Assembly (NCBI GenBank): GCA_036389375.1
Contig: DASVQA010000095.1
Span: 1 to 58,510 of the forward strand
Direction: 5' to 3'
Origin: QHXQ01 sp036389375
Lineage (GTDB): Bacteria > Acidobacteriota > Blastocatellia > Pyrinomonadales > Pyrinomonadaceae
Length of the DNA: 58,510 nt
Shown here: piece by piece, positions 26,352 to 33,251 of the stretch
How the letters are laid out: each line of letters opens with the position of its first letter
Position numbering within the stretch: position 1 is the first letter of the stretch
The notes under the pieces: generated by a model
What the model was told of the DNA's origin: nothing
The model's database searches: none
What the model saw: the letters and a program-made list of their open reading frames with translations, nothing else
Made by a program: the position numbers and the translations under genes

Positions 26352-27188
26352 TTGGTTTTCAATCTCAACACCTTGAGCACAGACTTGCAGCTTGACAATG
26401 TGACCGAAGCCGCGCCGCGTGCGGCTGAGGTTGACGTGCCGGAACGCGCGCGGCTTAGTCCGTCGCAGACGGCGCTCGTAGCCACCGATCTTGTGAAGAC
26501 CTACGGCCGGCGGCGCGTGGTGGACGGCGTGAGCCTGCACGTGGAGCAGGGCGAGGTCGTCGGGTTGTTGGGCGCAAACGGGGCGGGGAAGACGACGACG
26601 TTCTACATGATCGTCGGCCTTGAGCGCCCCGAAGCCGGGCGCGTGCGGCTCGGCAAACGCGACATCACGAAGCTGCCGATGTACCTGCGCGCGCGGCTCG
26701 GCCTCGGCTATCTGCCGCAGGAGCCGTCGGTCTTTCGCAAGCTGACGGCCGCCGAAAATATTCTGGCCGTGTTGGAGACGATGCCGATCCGTCGGCGCGA
26801 GCGGTTCAAGCGGCTCGAAGAGTTGCTGCAAGAGTTCGGCATCGCGCATGTGCGCCACACGCGCGGCGACTCGCTGTCGGGCGGCGAGCGGCGGCGCACA
26901 GAGATCGCGCGGGCGCTCGCCACCGAACCGCAGTTCATCCTGTTGGACGAACCGTTCGCCGGCATAGACCCGCTCGCGGTGGACGAGATACAGAAGCTGA
27001 TCCTGTACCTGCGCGGGCGCGGCATCGGCATCCTGATCACCGATCACAACGTGCGCGAGACGCTGGGCGTGACCGACCGCGCCTACATCATGGCCGACGG
27101 GCGCATCTTCCGGCAGGGTGCGCCGCTCGCGCTGACGGAAGACCCGGAAGTGCGTCGCCTCTACTTGGGCGAAAAATTCCGGCTCTAA
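26352..27188 (+). CDS. lptB: LptB, LPS export ABC transporter ATP-binding protein
   Basis: Cytoplasmic ATPase of the LptB2FG extractor. 278 residues including an N-terminal extension of about 40 over E. coli LptB. Walker A GANGAGKTTTFYMIVGL, the LptB-typical ITKLPMYLRARLGLGYLPQE with Q-loop, signature SLSGGERRRTEIARAL, Walker B FILLDEPFAGIDP and H-loop ITDHNVRETL are all intact. The start is uncertain: a TTG at 26352 gives the longest product, and other non-ATG starts exist in the extension, which carries no motif. It is next to the fused LptC/LptA gene; lptF and lptG are not in the window. Confidence 0.93.
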   Translation: MVFNLNTLSTDLQLDNVTEAAPRAAEVDVPERARLSPSQTALVATDLVKTYGRRRVVDGVSLHVEQGEVVGLLGANGAGKTTTFYMIVGLERPEAGRVRLGKRDITKLPMYLRARLGLGYLPQEPSVFRKLTAAENILAVLETMPIRRRERFKRLEELLQEFGIAHVRHTRGDSLSGGERRRTEIARALATEPQFILLDEPFAGIDPLAVDEIQKLILYLRGRGIGILITDHNVRETLGVTDRAYIMADGRIFRQGAPLALTEDPEVRRLYLGEKFRL

Positions 27189-27228
27189 GTCGGCCTGAAG
27201 TTCGCTGCACGCGGCCCGCCAGATAGGT

Positions 27229-27234
27229 TATAAT
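27229..27234 (+). promoter_or_regulatory. -10 element upstream of rpoN
   Basis: Consensus TATAAT, 80 bases before the rpoN ATG. The -35 position (CTGCAC around 27205-27210) is poor. Confidence 0.45.
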
Positions 27235-27313
27235 CTCCCCTGTCGCTCGTAACCGCGACGCAAGCATTCCAATTCACGCAGATTTTTCATGGGCGAAGTT
27301 TTAGCGCAAAGGT

Positions 27314-28900
27314 ATGTCCGTTAAGCTCACCACCAATCTCTCGCAACGTCTGGTGCTGACGCCGCAGTTGCGCCAGCGCATCGAGATGTTGCAGATGACT
27401 TCGCTGGAATTGAGCGAGTTGATCCAGCAGCAAATGCTGGAAAATCCTGTGCTCGAAGAAGTGCCCGCGCAGGAGGAGAAGCGCGAACTCGAAGAGCATA
27501 TTCTTGATCAACTCTCGTCCGGCAATAACGAGCTTGACGCGGCCGCGGTCGCTGCGGCGACCGCTGAACTCGGCCCCGCCGCCGCGAACGGTTCCGGCGA
27601 CGCGGCGACGAACGAAACCCTGCTGGCGAGCGCCGACGCGCCGGAAGTGGTTGCGCCGACCGAGGGCGGCGAGGAGTTCGAGGGCGAGCCGGTCGAAGCC
27701 GAGCGCGACTCGTTCGAGGAGATCGATTTCGGGCGCGAGTTTCAGGAGTATCTCGATCCGGGTTACAAGACGCAGGAGTGGGAATACCGGGACGACGAAC
27801 CGACCTTTGAACAGTTTCTGACGCGCCCCATCTCGCTCGCCGAACACCTGACCGAACAGTTGCACTTAAACGACGTGCCCGAAGAGTTGATCCCGGTCGC
27901 AGAGGCCGTCATTGGCAATCTCGACCCGGAGGGGCGCGTCAACGCAACGAACGAAGAGATCGCGGCGCTCGAAGGCTGGCCCGAAGAGTTGGTCGAAGAG
28001 GCGCGCCAGTTCGTCATGCGCCTCGACCCGGTCGGCTGCGGCGCGCGCGACGTGCGCGAGTGTCTGCTCGTCCAACTCGAAGCGCGCGGCGAAATGGACA
28101 GATTGGCCGTCCAACTCATACGCGAGCACGCGCTCTCAGACCTGCAACAGCACAAGCTGCCGAACCTCTCGAAACAGTTGAACGTGCCGATTGAAACGCT
28201 CCTGAAAGAGTTGGAGTTGATCCGCACGCTCGATCCTTATCCGGGCCGGCGCTACTCTGCGGACGAGGCGATCCTGATCGTGCCCGAAGTCTTCATCGAA
28301 AAGATTGACGATGATTACGTCATCTACTTTGCCGACGACGGCAGTCCGCGCCTGCGCTTAAACACCGGCTATCAGCAGATGTTGGGGCAGCCGGACACCA
28401 GCAAAGAGACGCGCGATTTCATCAAGGACAAGATGCGCTCGGCGGTCGATCTGCTGCGCAACATCGAGCACCGGCGGCAGACCATCTATCGCGTCGTTGA
28501 TTGCATCGTGCGCCGGCAGCGCGAATTCTTAGATAAGGGCGTGCAGTACATTCGGCCGATGATGTTGAAGGACGTGGCGGAAGAGACGGGCATGCACCTT
28601 TCGACCATCTCGCGCGTCGTCAATCGCAAGTACGCGCACACGCCGCAGGGCGTAATCGAGTTGCGCCGCTTCTTCACCGAAGGCATGGTCAACGTCGAGG
28701 GCGAAGAGGTTTCGACGCGCATCATCAAATTGCGGATCAAAAAATTGATCGAGGAAGAGGACACGTACAACCCGATCACCGACGATCAGATCGTCAAGAT
28801 TTTGATCAAGGAAGGTATTAAATTGTCGCGGCGTACGGTGGCGAAGTACCGCGACCAGATGCAGATTCCCGGCTCGCGCGAGCGCAAAGCGGTCGTCTGA
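27314..28900 (+). CDS. rpoN: RNA polymerase sigma-54 factor RpoN
   Basis: Sigma factor for -24/-12 promoters that need AAA+ activators. 528 residues. Region I is present (QRLVLTPQLRQRIEML, LIQQQMLENPVLEE), then an acidic region II. The core-binding domain follows (LAEHLTEQLHLNDVPEELI, RLDPVGCGARDVRECLLVQL), then the DNA-binding helix-turn-helix (MHLSTISRVVNRKYAHTPQG) and the RpoN box (SRRTVAKYRDQM). It sits between lptB and the hibernation factor gene hpf, a common neighbourhood. No activator is visible in the window. Confidence 0.97.
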   Translation: MSVKLTTNLSQRLVLTPQLRQRIEMLQMTSLELSELIQQQMLENPVLEEVPAQEEKRELEEHILDQLSSGNNELDAAAVAAATAELGPAAANGSGDAATNETLLASADAPEVVAPTEGGEEFEGEPVEAERDSFEEIDFGREFQEYLDPGYKTQEWEYRDDEPTFEQFLTRPISLAEHLTEQLHLNDVPEELIPVAEAVIGNLDPEGRVNATNEEIAALEGWPEELVEEARQFVMRLDPVGCGARDVRECLLVQLEARGEMDRLAVQLIREHALSDLQQHKLPNLSKQLNVPIETLLKELELIRTLDPYPGRRYSADEAILIVPEVFIEKIDDDYVIYFADDGSPRLRLNTGYQQMLGQPDTSKETRDFIKDKMRSAVDLLRNIEHRRQTIYRVVDCIVRRQREFLDKGVQYIRPMMLKDVAEETGMHLSTISRVVNRKYAHTPQGVIELRRFFTEGMVNVEGEEVSTRIIKLRIKKLIEEEDTYNPITDDQIVKILIKEGIKLSRRTVAKYRDQMQIPGSRERKAVV

Positions 28901-29135
28901 CGGCACGGCGTAAGGAAGCATGCGGGGGCCAGCGCACATGAACCGGCCCGACAGTAGACGAGCGCGGCCGTTAGTCTATTATCGCGTGCATGTGTGTGCT
29001 GGTGCGCTGTGCGAGTCGCCAAGGTTTAGCAGTTAGTCAAATCAAGCAGGCCCGCAGGAGCGCGGCGCGGGGGTGATTGCGTTTCGCCCGCAAGGTCGTT
29101 CTTTTGCGTGGGCATCAGGGGAGGGAGAGCAGCTT

Positions 29136-29666
29136 ATGAAATTCGAGTACACGGGCCGGCACATGGATGTGACCCCCGCCATCCGTCGGCACGTCGAGGA
29201 GCACTTCAGCAAGATCGACCACATCTTCAACGACACGACCGCCAGCGCCCACATCATCATCGAGGTCGAGAAGAACCGGCAGATGGGCGAGGTGCTCGTC
29301 CACTGGCGCGAGCACACGCTGACGGCGCGCGACATCAACGCCGACATGTATCAGGCGCTGACGCGCGCCATCGCCAAGATCGAGAAGCAGGCCATCAAAC
29401 TCAAGAAGAAGATCATCGAGCGCAAACAGAGCGCGCCCGCCCTTGCCACGCTCGCGCCTGACAACGGGCGCGTCGAAGCGGCCGAGCGCGGCCCGCGCAT
29501 CATCAACGCGCGCCGCTACAACATTAAGCCGATGACTCCCGAAGAGGCCGCGCTCCGCCTCTCCGAAGACAGCAACCAGTTTCTCGTCTTCCGCGATGCG
29601 GACACCAGCCGCGTCGGCGTCCTCTACAAACGCAAGGACGGCAACTACGGGCTGATCGAACCGTAA
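29136..29666 (+). CDS. hpf: Ribosome hibernation-promoting factor, long form
   Basis: Binds the 30S decoding centre in stationary phase; the long form can itself dimerise ribosomes into 100S particles. The ATG at 29136 has GGGAG upstream and gives 176 residues beginning MKFEYTGRHMDVTPAIRRHV. The N-terminal S30AE domain runs to about residue 100, a basic linker follows, and the C-terminal dimerisation domain is evident (RYNIKPMTPEEAALRL, FLVFRDADTSRVGVLYKRKD). It lies downstream of rpoN and is closed by a terminator at 29700-29730. Confidence 0.93.
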   Translation: MKFEYTGRHMDVTPAIRRHVEEHFSKIDHIFNDTTASAHIIIEVEKNRQMGEVLVHWREHTLTARDINADMYQALTRAIAKIEKQAIKLKKKIIERKQSAPALATLAPDNGRVEAAERGPRIINARRYNIKPMTPEEAALRLSEDSNQFLVFRDADTSRVGVLYKRKDGNYGLIEP

Positions 29667-29699
29667 GTTACGTGTTCATCTGCCGAACGGCAATCAGAC

Positions 29700-29730
29700 A
29701 AGGGCAAGGCGCGCGGCGCTTGCCCTTTTT
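29700..29730 (+). terminator. Rho-independent terminator after hpf
   Basis: AAGGGCAAG (29700-29708) pairs with CTTGCCCTT (29719-29727), GC-rich loop, T-tract to 29730. Confidence 0.85.
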
Positions 29731-29753
29731 CATTGTGTGCGCAAGTGTGATTC

Positions 29754-29782
29754 TTGCTAAGCTCCTATGCCTTTGCCATAAT
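29754..29782 (+). promoter_or_regulatory. Promoter of tRNA-Arg
   Basis: TTGCTA (29754-29759), 17 bases, CATAAT (29777-29782), ending ten bases before the tRNA 5' end. Confidence 0.6.
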
Positions 29783-29792
29783 GCCGGCGCGC

Positions 29793-29865
29793 GGGCCTGT
29801 AGCTCAACGGATAGAGCGACGCCCTCCTAAGGCGTAGGTTGGAAGTTCGAGTCTTCCCAGGCTCA
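29793..29865 (+). tRNA. tRNA-Arg (anticodon CCT)
   Basis: A complete cloverleaf can be drawn: acceptor GGGCCTG with CAGGCTC (one G-T pair), D-stem GCTC/GAGC, anticodon stem ACGCC/GGCGT with loop CTCCTAA (anticodon CCT at its centre, reading AGG), T-stem GGAAG/CTTCC with TTCGAGT loop, discriminator A. CCA is not encoded. Its 3' half is the attachment site of the downstream island. Confidence 0.93.
29828..29865 (+). other. Left attachment site (attL) in tRNA-Arg
   Basis: Anticodon-loop to discriminator part of the tRNA, matching 46431-46468. The identical block covers the 3' side of the anticodon loop, the anticodon stem and the variable loop; anticodon loops are a known crossover location for tyrosine recombinases. 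Confidence 0.65.
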
Positions 29866-29912
29866 TTTCTGGCGGGCGGCGTTATTTACGCCGCCTTTTC
29901 TTTGGCCTGGTG

Positions 29913-30548
29913 TCAAGTTCGGCGTCGTGTTGTGTGACGTTTATGCGAGCCATGCGAGTCATTATTCGTCGCTAAAGTTGATACCTCCGGCGGCACGAAC
30001 TGCGCGACGGCGGCCGTTGCGGCGCGGCGCGACTTGACGGTCGCGTGTGAGTAGCGCAAAAGCATTGTGCGGTCAGAGTGCCCGGTCTGCGCCTGCACCG
30101 TGCCGATGTCGTAACCGGCATCGAGGAGTGCCGTTGTAAACGTGTGCCGCGTCGTGTGCGAGACGATGCCGCCGGGCGTCTTCAGACCCCACGGGATATT
30201 GAGGTCGCGCGCCGCCCGCCTGACGACCTCGACGAGCGCGCGCACGTCCACCGCCTGCCCGCGTTTGATGTCCGAGGGAAAGACCCACTCGCTCGCCGGC
30301 ACCTGCGCGCTCTTACGCGCCCGTAAAAGCGTCAGCAGATCGTCGGGGAGAAACACCAGCCCCTCGTCGCCCGTCTTCGTCTGGTCGATCTTGAGCGCCC
30401 CGCAATGCCAGATGACATCCGTCCACCGCAGCCGGGCGCGCTCGCTCCCGCGCTGCCCCATCTGTAGCCCCAACTGAAAAAAGAGCGCGGCGTCTAAGCG
30501 GGCCCGATAGGCGCGCAAGGGTTCGCCGTGCTTGAAATACTCATGCAC
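29913..30548 (-). CDS. Phage-type tyrosine recombinase, N-terminally truncated
   Basis: Likely the island integrase. The catalytic domain is complete: Arg I in LGLQMGQRGSERARLRWTDV, beta-hairpin Lys region KTGDEGLVFLP, His-x2-Arg in VSHTTRHTFTTALLDAG, the GHSDRTML His and the nucleophile in LLRYSHAT. Only about 210 residues follow the GTG start (MHEYFKHGEP) and about 28 more codons are open upstream without a good start before a stop at 30633-30635. The usual core-binding N-terminal domain (about 100 residues) is therefore missing. No IntI-specific extra motif is present, so this is not an integron integrase. The stop lies 48 bases from the tRNA end. Confidence 0.75.
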   Translation of the reverse strand: MHEYFKHGEPLRAYRARLDAALFFQLGLQMGQRGSERARLRWTDVIWHCGALKIDQTKTGDEGLVFLPDDLLTLLRARKSAQVPASEWVFPSDIKRGQAVDVRALVEVVRRAARDLNIPWGLKTPGGIVSHTTRHTFTTALLDAGYDIGTVQAQTGHSDRTMLLRYSHATVKSRRAATAAVAQFVPPEVSTLATNNDSHGSHKRHTTRRRT

Positions 30549-30616
30549 CTGGGCGCGCGGGCGGCGCAGGTACGAGATGAGCCGGTGTGCGACCTCCGGC
30601 GCGATGACGACCGTGT

Positions 30617-30955
30617 GTGTGCGGCTTAGTCGTCACGCTCGAACTCCTCGAACGCTACGCGCGCAACCAGACGCCGCCGCCCGGCGCAGGCTGGGTCAAC
30701 GTCGCGCTGCGCGAGTGCAACGGGCATGAGCAGGTCAAACGCTGGCTTGAGCGGGCACGTGCGCCGGCCCGCGCCGCGCCCGCCTTACTCGACCCGGCGA
30801 ACTGCCCCGACTGCGAGGGGCGCGGACTCTATTACCCCGACGGCGCGCGTGGCGGCGTGGCGAAGTGCGCGCACAAGGGGCTGCGCGCCCGGCTGGCCGA
30901 GCGGGCGCAGGTCGAGGCGCAGGGGCACGATCCGCCGGCGGCGCGTGCGCCGTGA
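30617..30955 (+). CDS. Zinc-ribbon-containing protein, probably 5'-truncated
   Basis: 112 residues from a GTG with no ribosome-binding site. It has a helical N-terminus (VTLELLERYARNQTPPPGAG, ECNGHEQVKRWLERARAP) and a treble-clef/zinc-ribbon-like block with CPDCEGRGLYYPDG followed by KCAHKGLRARLAE. Family not recognised; such ribbons occur in phage replication and transcription accessory proteins. Its 5' end overlaps the open 5' end of the divergent integrase frame, and both seem to have lost their beginnings at the same place (about 30605-30635). Confidence 0.5.
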   Translation: MCGLVVTLELLERYARNQTPPPGAGWVNVALRECNGHEQVKRWLERARAPARAAPALLDPANCPDCEGRGLYYPDGARGGVAKCAHKGLRARLAERAQVEAQGHDPPAARAP

Positions 30956-31003
30956 GACGTAGGTTTTTCACCCTGAAATTTTCTTTTCGTTTGGAGTGCC
31001 GTG

Positions 31004-31360
31004 ATGAGTTCGCAGGCTGAGCAACATGCCGGTAAGTCCCGCCTCATGGGTTACGTGCCCGCCCATGTGCGCGCCGAAGTCGAGGCCCTCGCGTGGCCCG
31101 AGTACCTGCGCGACCCGGATGCGACCGAAGCGACGAACAGACGGCTCAGGCGCGAGTTGCAGGCATGGCGCAGCGTAGCGACCTTTGCGCTCCTTGTGGC
31201 GACCGTGTTGTTCGTGCTGTTGGCGTTGGCGCTTATGAGGATGCTGCGATGGGGACTTGCTACTGCGCCCGCATCGTCTGGCTGGCGCTCGGCTGCGTGG
31301 TCGGGCTGGTCTGCGTGCTGCTGGGCGAGTGAGAGGATTAGTCGCCGCCGGAGGTTATGA
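31004..31360 (+). CDS. Small single-pass membrane protein
   Basis: 118 residues, TTGGAG seven bases upstream of the ATG (a GTG one codon earlier is also possible). The cytosolic N-terminus is charged (SRLMGYVPAHVRAEVEALAW), followed by one membrane segment (SVATFALLVATVLFVLLALA). The C-terminal 35 residues are Trp/Ser/Arg-rich and look like a shifted frame. In the +1 frame a second short stretch starting at 31249 reads MGTCYCARIVWLALGCVVGL and ends as a 27-residue hydrophobic peptide, so the natural product boundaries here are uncertain. Unknown function; it may be a phage-type inner-membrane gene. Confidence 0.45.
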   Translation: MSSQAEQHAGKSRLMGYVPAHVRAEVEALAWPEYLRDPDATEATNRRLRRELQAWRSVATFALLVATVLFVLLALALMRMLRWGLATAPASSGWRSAAWSGWSACCWASERISRRRRL

Positions 31361-31466
31361 CGTCCTTACAGCCGCCGGTGGTGATTATGCCTTTGCAGCC
31401 ACCGCCCATGATGCCGAAGAGGCCGCATAGGATGACGCCCTTGCAATTGGTGTGGATGACACCCAT
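31338..31466 (-). CDS. CKG-repeat micro-protein 3
   Basis: 42 residues with a good Shine-Dalgarno (GGAG nine bases before the ATG). Its Cys-Lys-Gly-hydrophobic units are NCKGVIL, GCKGIITTGG and GCKDVITSGGD, plus LCGLFGIMGGG. It ends in ITSGGD exactly as micro-protein 1 does. Third gene of a tandem on the minus strand, 27 bases after micro-protein 2. Rich in Gly, Cys and beta-branched residues, with no membrane segment or leader. Not a family I recognise. The repeat could form a small beta-solenoid, bind metal through stacked cysteines, or be a modified-peptide precursor; all three are speculation. Confidence 0.55.
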   Translation of the reverse strand: MGVIHTNCKGVILCGLFGIMGGGCKGIITTGGCKDVITSGGD

Positions 31467-31493
31467 GAGAATTTACTCCGTCGTTAAACCGGC

Positions 31494-31631
31494 TCAACCG
31501 CCCCAGATGATGCCGAAGCAGCCGCCCATAAGGACGCCTTTGCAGTCGGGCCACAGCACGCCGAAGCATTCAGCGCCCATGATGCCGCTCGGAATCAAGA
31601 TGCCCTTGAGGTTCGGGAAGATAACGCCCAT
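31494..31631 (-). CDS. CKG-repeat micro-protein 2
   Basis: 45 residues starting MGVIFPNLKGILIPSG. It is the most hydrophobic and degenerate member: units NLKGILIPSG, ECFGVLWPDCKGVLMGG and GCFGIIWGG, where the Lys is often replaced by Phe and the Cys once by Leu. Its ATG lies one base after the stop of micro-protein 1 (TAA-A-ATG), so it should be translated by re-initiation from it. Same Gly/Cys-rich, aromatic-tipped character; unknown function. Confidence 0.5.
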   Translation of the reverse strand: MGVIFPNLKGILIPSGIMGAECFGVLWPDCKGVLMGGCFGIIWGG

Positions 31632-31632
31632 T

Positions 31633-31785
31633 TTAGTCGCCGCCGGACGTGATGACGCCCTTGCAGTCAGGGTAGATGATGCCTTTGCAGCCGTCGCCAG
31701 TTGTGATGACACCTTTGCAGTCGCCGCCGGTCATGATGATGCCTTTGCAGTCGTTGCCCGTGCCGATTATGCCGTAGTTGTTCAT
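31633..31785 (-). CDS. CKG-repeat micro-protein 1
   Basis: 50 residues starting MNNYGIIGTGN. Four regular units: DCKGIIMTGG, DCKGVITTGDG, CKGIIYP, DCKGVITSGGD. The CKG(V/I)I core recurs with 7-11 residues between cysteines. First of three tandem micro-ORFs on the minus strand. The ATG has no clear ribosome-binding site, and the gap to the divergent ASCH-like gene is only 45 bases, so the promoter may lie inside that gene. The plus strand opposite is also open, giving a Met/Pro/Gln-rich frame, but the regular Cys-Lys-Gly pattern and TAA-A-ATG coupling favour the minus strand. Confidence 0.55.
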   Translation of the reverse strand: MNNYGIIGTGNDCKGIIMTGGDCKGVITTGDGCKGIIYPDCKGVITSGGD

Positions 31786-31830
31786 GGCGCGGGAGTCTAG
31801 CACCGGAGAGTAGGAAAGGGAAGTTTAAGG

Positions 31831-32409
31831 ATGAACGGATTAACGATTCACGGTCTCAGTCTCACGCGCCCGTGGCCATTCGCTTTCGTCGCCGGGCCCG
31901 AGCTAGGTCAGAAGCGCATCGAGAACCGCGTCTGGACGCCGCCGAAGCAGTTGATCGGGCACTTCCTCGCGCTCCATGCCGCGAAGTCTTGGGCCGAAGA
32001 TGATCGAGCGCGCATCGCGGAGTTAATGCAGATGGACGTGCCGGGCAAGGCGGACTCGCCGCACAGTCAGATATTCGCGGTGTGCCAGTTGGTGGGGTGG
32101 ATTGAGCACGACGGCGATGAGCGTTTACTGCCGACGCAGCGCAAGTGGTTCTTCGGGCCGTATGGCTGGCTGCTCACATCGTTCGTGCGCTTGCACAACC
32201 CCGTGCCATGCGCCGGCGCGCAAAAGCTGTGGAACTTCAATGCAAAGCTGGACGTGCTCGCGGCGTTGCGCGAGTCTTACCGCGAGTCAACCGTGAGGTT
32301 AAAACTGGCATGCACGCTGGCACACACTCAACCGCCGCAAGGCGCGCAAGGCATCTGGCGTTATGTCCAGATAGACGCGCCGCACCCTATCAGCCGCACG
32401 CCGCGCTGA
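31831..32409 (+). CDS. ASCH-domain-like protein
   Basis: 192 residues, start preceded by a purine-rich GGAAAGGGAAG. The N-terminus LTIHGLSLTRPWPFAFV, RIENRVWTPPKQLIGHFLAL and HAAKSWAEDD match the opening of ASCH (RNA-binding, PUA-like) proteins found in phages and islands. The middle keeps the strand pattern (IFAVCQLVGWIEHD, KWFFGPYGWLL). The C-terminal 40 residues (LKLACTLAHTQPPQGAQG) are not recognisable. The family is thought to bind RNA or modified nucleotides; the exact target is unknown. Confidence 0.65.
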   Translation: MNGLTIHGLSLTRPWPFAFVAGPELGQKRIENRVWTPPKQLIGHFLALHAAKSWAEDDRARIAELMQMDVPGKADSPHSQIFAVCQLVGWIEHDGDERLLPTQRKWFFGPYGWLLTSFVRLHNPVPCAGAQKLWNFNAKLDVLAALRESYRESTVRLKLACTLAHTQPPQGAQGIWRYVQIDAPHPISRTPR

Positions 32410-32459
32410 CGGTTAAGCTATCGTCAGTAAGTTGCTTGACATTTGAATCATCCTATTCA

Positions 32460-32486
32460 TTGACACGCCCTCACCCCTCTTATAGC
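32460..32486 (+). promoter_or_regulatory. Possible promoter reading into the cassette array
   Basis: TTGACA (32460-32465) and TATAGC (32481-32486) with a short 15-base spacer. A second TTGACA lies at 32436-32441. It sits just before the first core-like site, where an integron cassette promoter would act. Spacing is suboptimal. Confidence 0.3.
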
Positions 32487-32493
32487 ATCCCCG

Positions 32494-32678
32494 CGCTAAC
32501 ACGCGCCTGAGCCTCACGTTCATTGGTCGCTAGTAGGGTGTGGTTAAAGTCGAGCTGTGGAAGTGTTAGCCCGCCTTGAGCGGTAATTATCGGCTTTTAT
32601 GGTATTAGACCGCTACTGGCGGTCTAATTCGGCAGCAGATGACAAATGCCGCCATCGTCGGTCTAATTAGCGTTGGGC
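32494..32678 (+). other. Array entry region with two core-like sites
   Basis: CGCTAACAC (32494-32502) is mirrored by GTGTTAGCC (32563-32571), giving a minimal palindromic site. Further on, a perfect 9-bp hairpin (TTAGACCGC, 5-base loop, GCGGTCTAA, about 32614-32636) precedes GTTGGGC at 32672-32678, after which the first cassette gene begins. The last 50 bases closely match the end of the site at 34270-34318. It could be an attI-like or a composite attC site. Confidence 0.45.
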
Positions 32679-32706
32679 GCTACCCTCTCCTGTTCTAGGA
32701 CATGTT

Positions 32707-33120
32707 ATGAGTAACGAACATTCAGACACCTGTAAATTCTTATGCACGGAAATTAATAACAATCGTAGGCATTATAGTAATCTTAGATTTGCTATCTTTA
32801 GCGTTTATTTTGCTGTGTTAGGAGGTATAGCGTCAATTTCCTTCGGGTTTGTAGAAATCAAGTCTGGTGATGCAGCCACCATGACCTTTTGGGCTAGGTT
32901 TGGTGGTCTGTTTTTCACTCTGGTTTTCTTCTGGTTCGAGATTCTGTGTACATTGAACTTGCTACATTATCAAAAAGTCGCAAGGGAATTGCCCCAACCA
33001 TATAGAAAGGTGACTACTTGGGAGCGAAGGCGCTTTTTGTGGGCATTGTATGCAACGTGGAGTCTATATGTGGCCCTTGTTGTATTTTGGATTGCAGCAT
33101 TGTATCGCAGCTGCGCCTAA
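32707..33120 (+). CDS. Cassette gene: small three-helix membrane protein
   Basis: 137 residues, AGGA upstream of the ATG. The soluble N-terminus is polar (SNEHSDTCKFLCTEINNNRR). Three hydrophobic segments follow: about 27-50 (FAIFSVYFAVLGGIASISFG), 62-88 (FGGLFFTLVFFWFEILCTLN) and 108-133 (FLWALYATWSLYVALVVFWI). A loop carries RELPQPYRKVTTWERRR. The pattern resembles small membrane proteins found next to signalling or defence effectors, but I recognise no family. The stop codon overlaps the first bases of the attC site at 33115. AT-rich relative to the backbone. Confidence 0.7.
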   Translation: MSNEHSDTCKFLCTEINNNRRHYSNLRFAIFSVYFAVLGGIASISFGFVEIKSGDAATMTFWARFGGLFFTLVFFWFEILCTLNLLHYQKVARELPQPYRKVTTWERRRFLWALYATWSLYVALVVFWIAALYRSCA

Positions 33121-33216
33121 CAACGGCATGCAGCCGACTGTGAGTCAACTTGCATGTCATCGTGAGCTTGGTCGTACCGCAGTTGAATGCGCGGCGAGTG
33201 ATGCCGGGCGTTAAGC
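33115..33216 (+). other. attC site 1 (type A)
   Basis: GCCTAAC (33115-33121) to GTTAAGC (33210-33216), 102 bases. The left arm AACGGCATGCAGCCGAC pairs with the right arm GCGAGTGATGCCGGGCGTT with a few bulges. Confidence 0.75.
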
Positions 33217-33251
33217 CTCGGTGATTAGGTATATGGAGACGAGTAAATTAT

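Noticed and set aside
25623..27047. Minus-strand frame opposite the Lpt genes
   Set aside because: Antisense of lptB and the LptC/A protein; no recognisable motif.
29913..30548. Integron integrase IntI
   Set aside because: The catalytic domain is of phage type, and no IntI-specific additional motif is seen; it is adjacent to the tRNA and not to the first cassette.
31357..31800. Met/Pro/Gln-rich plus-strand open frame
   Set aside because: It is the complement of the regular CKG-repeat micro-ORFs; the opposite strand shows repeat logic, start-stop coupling and a ribosome-binding site.
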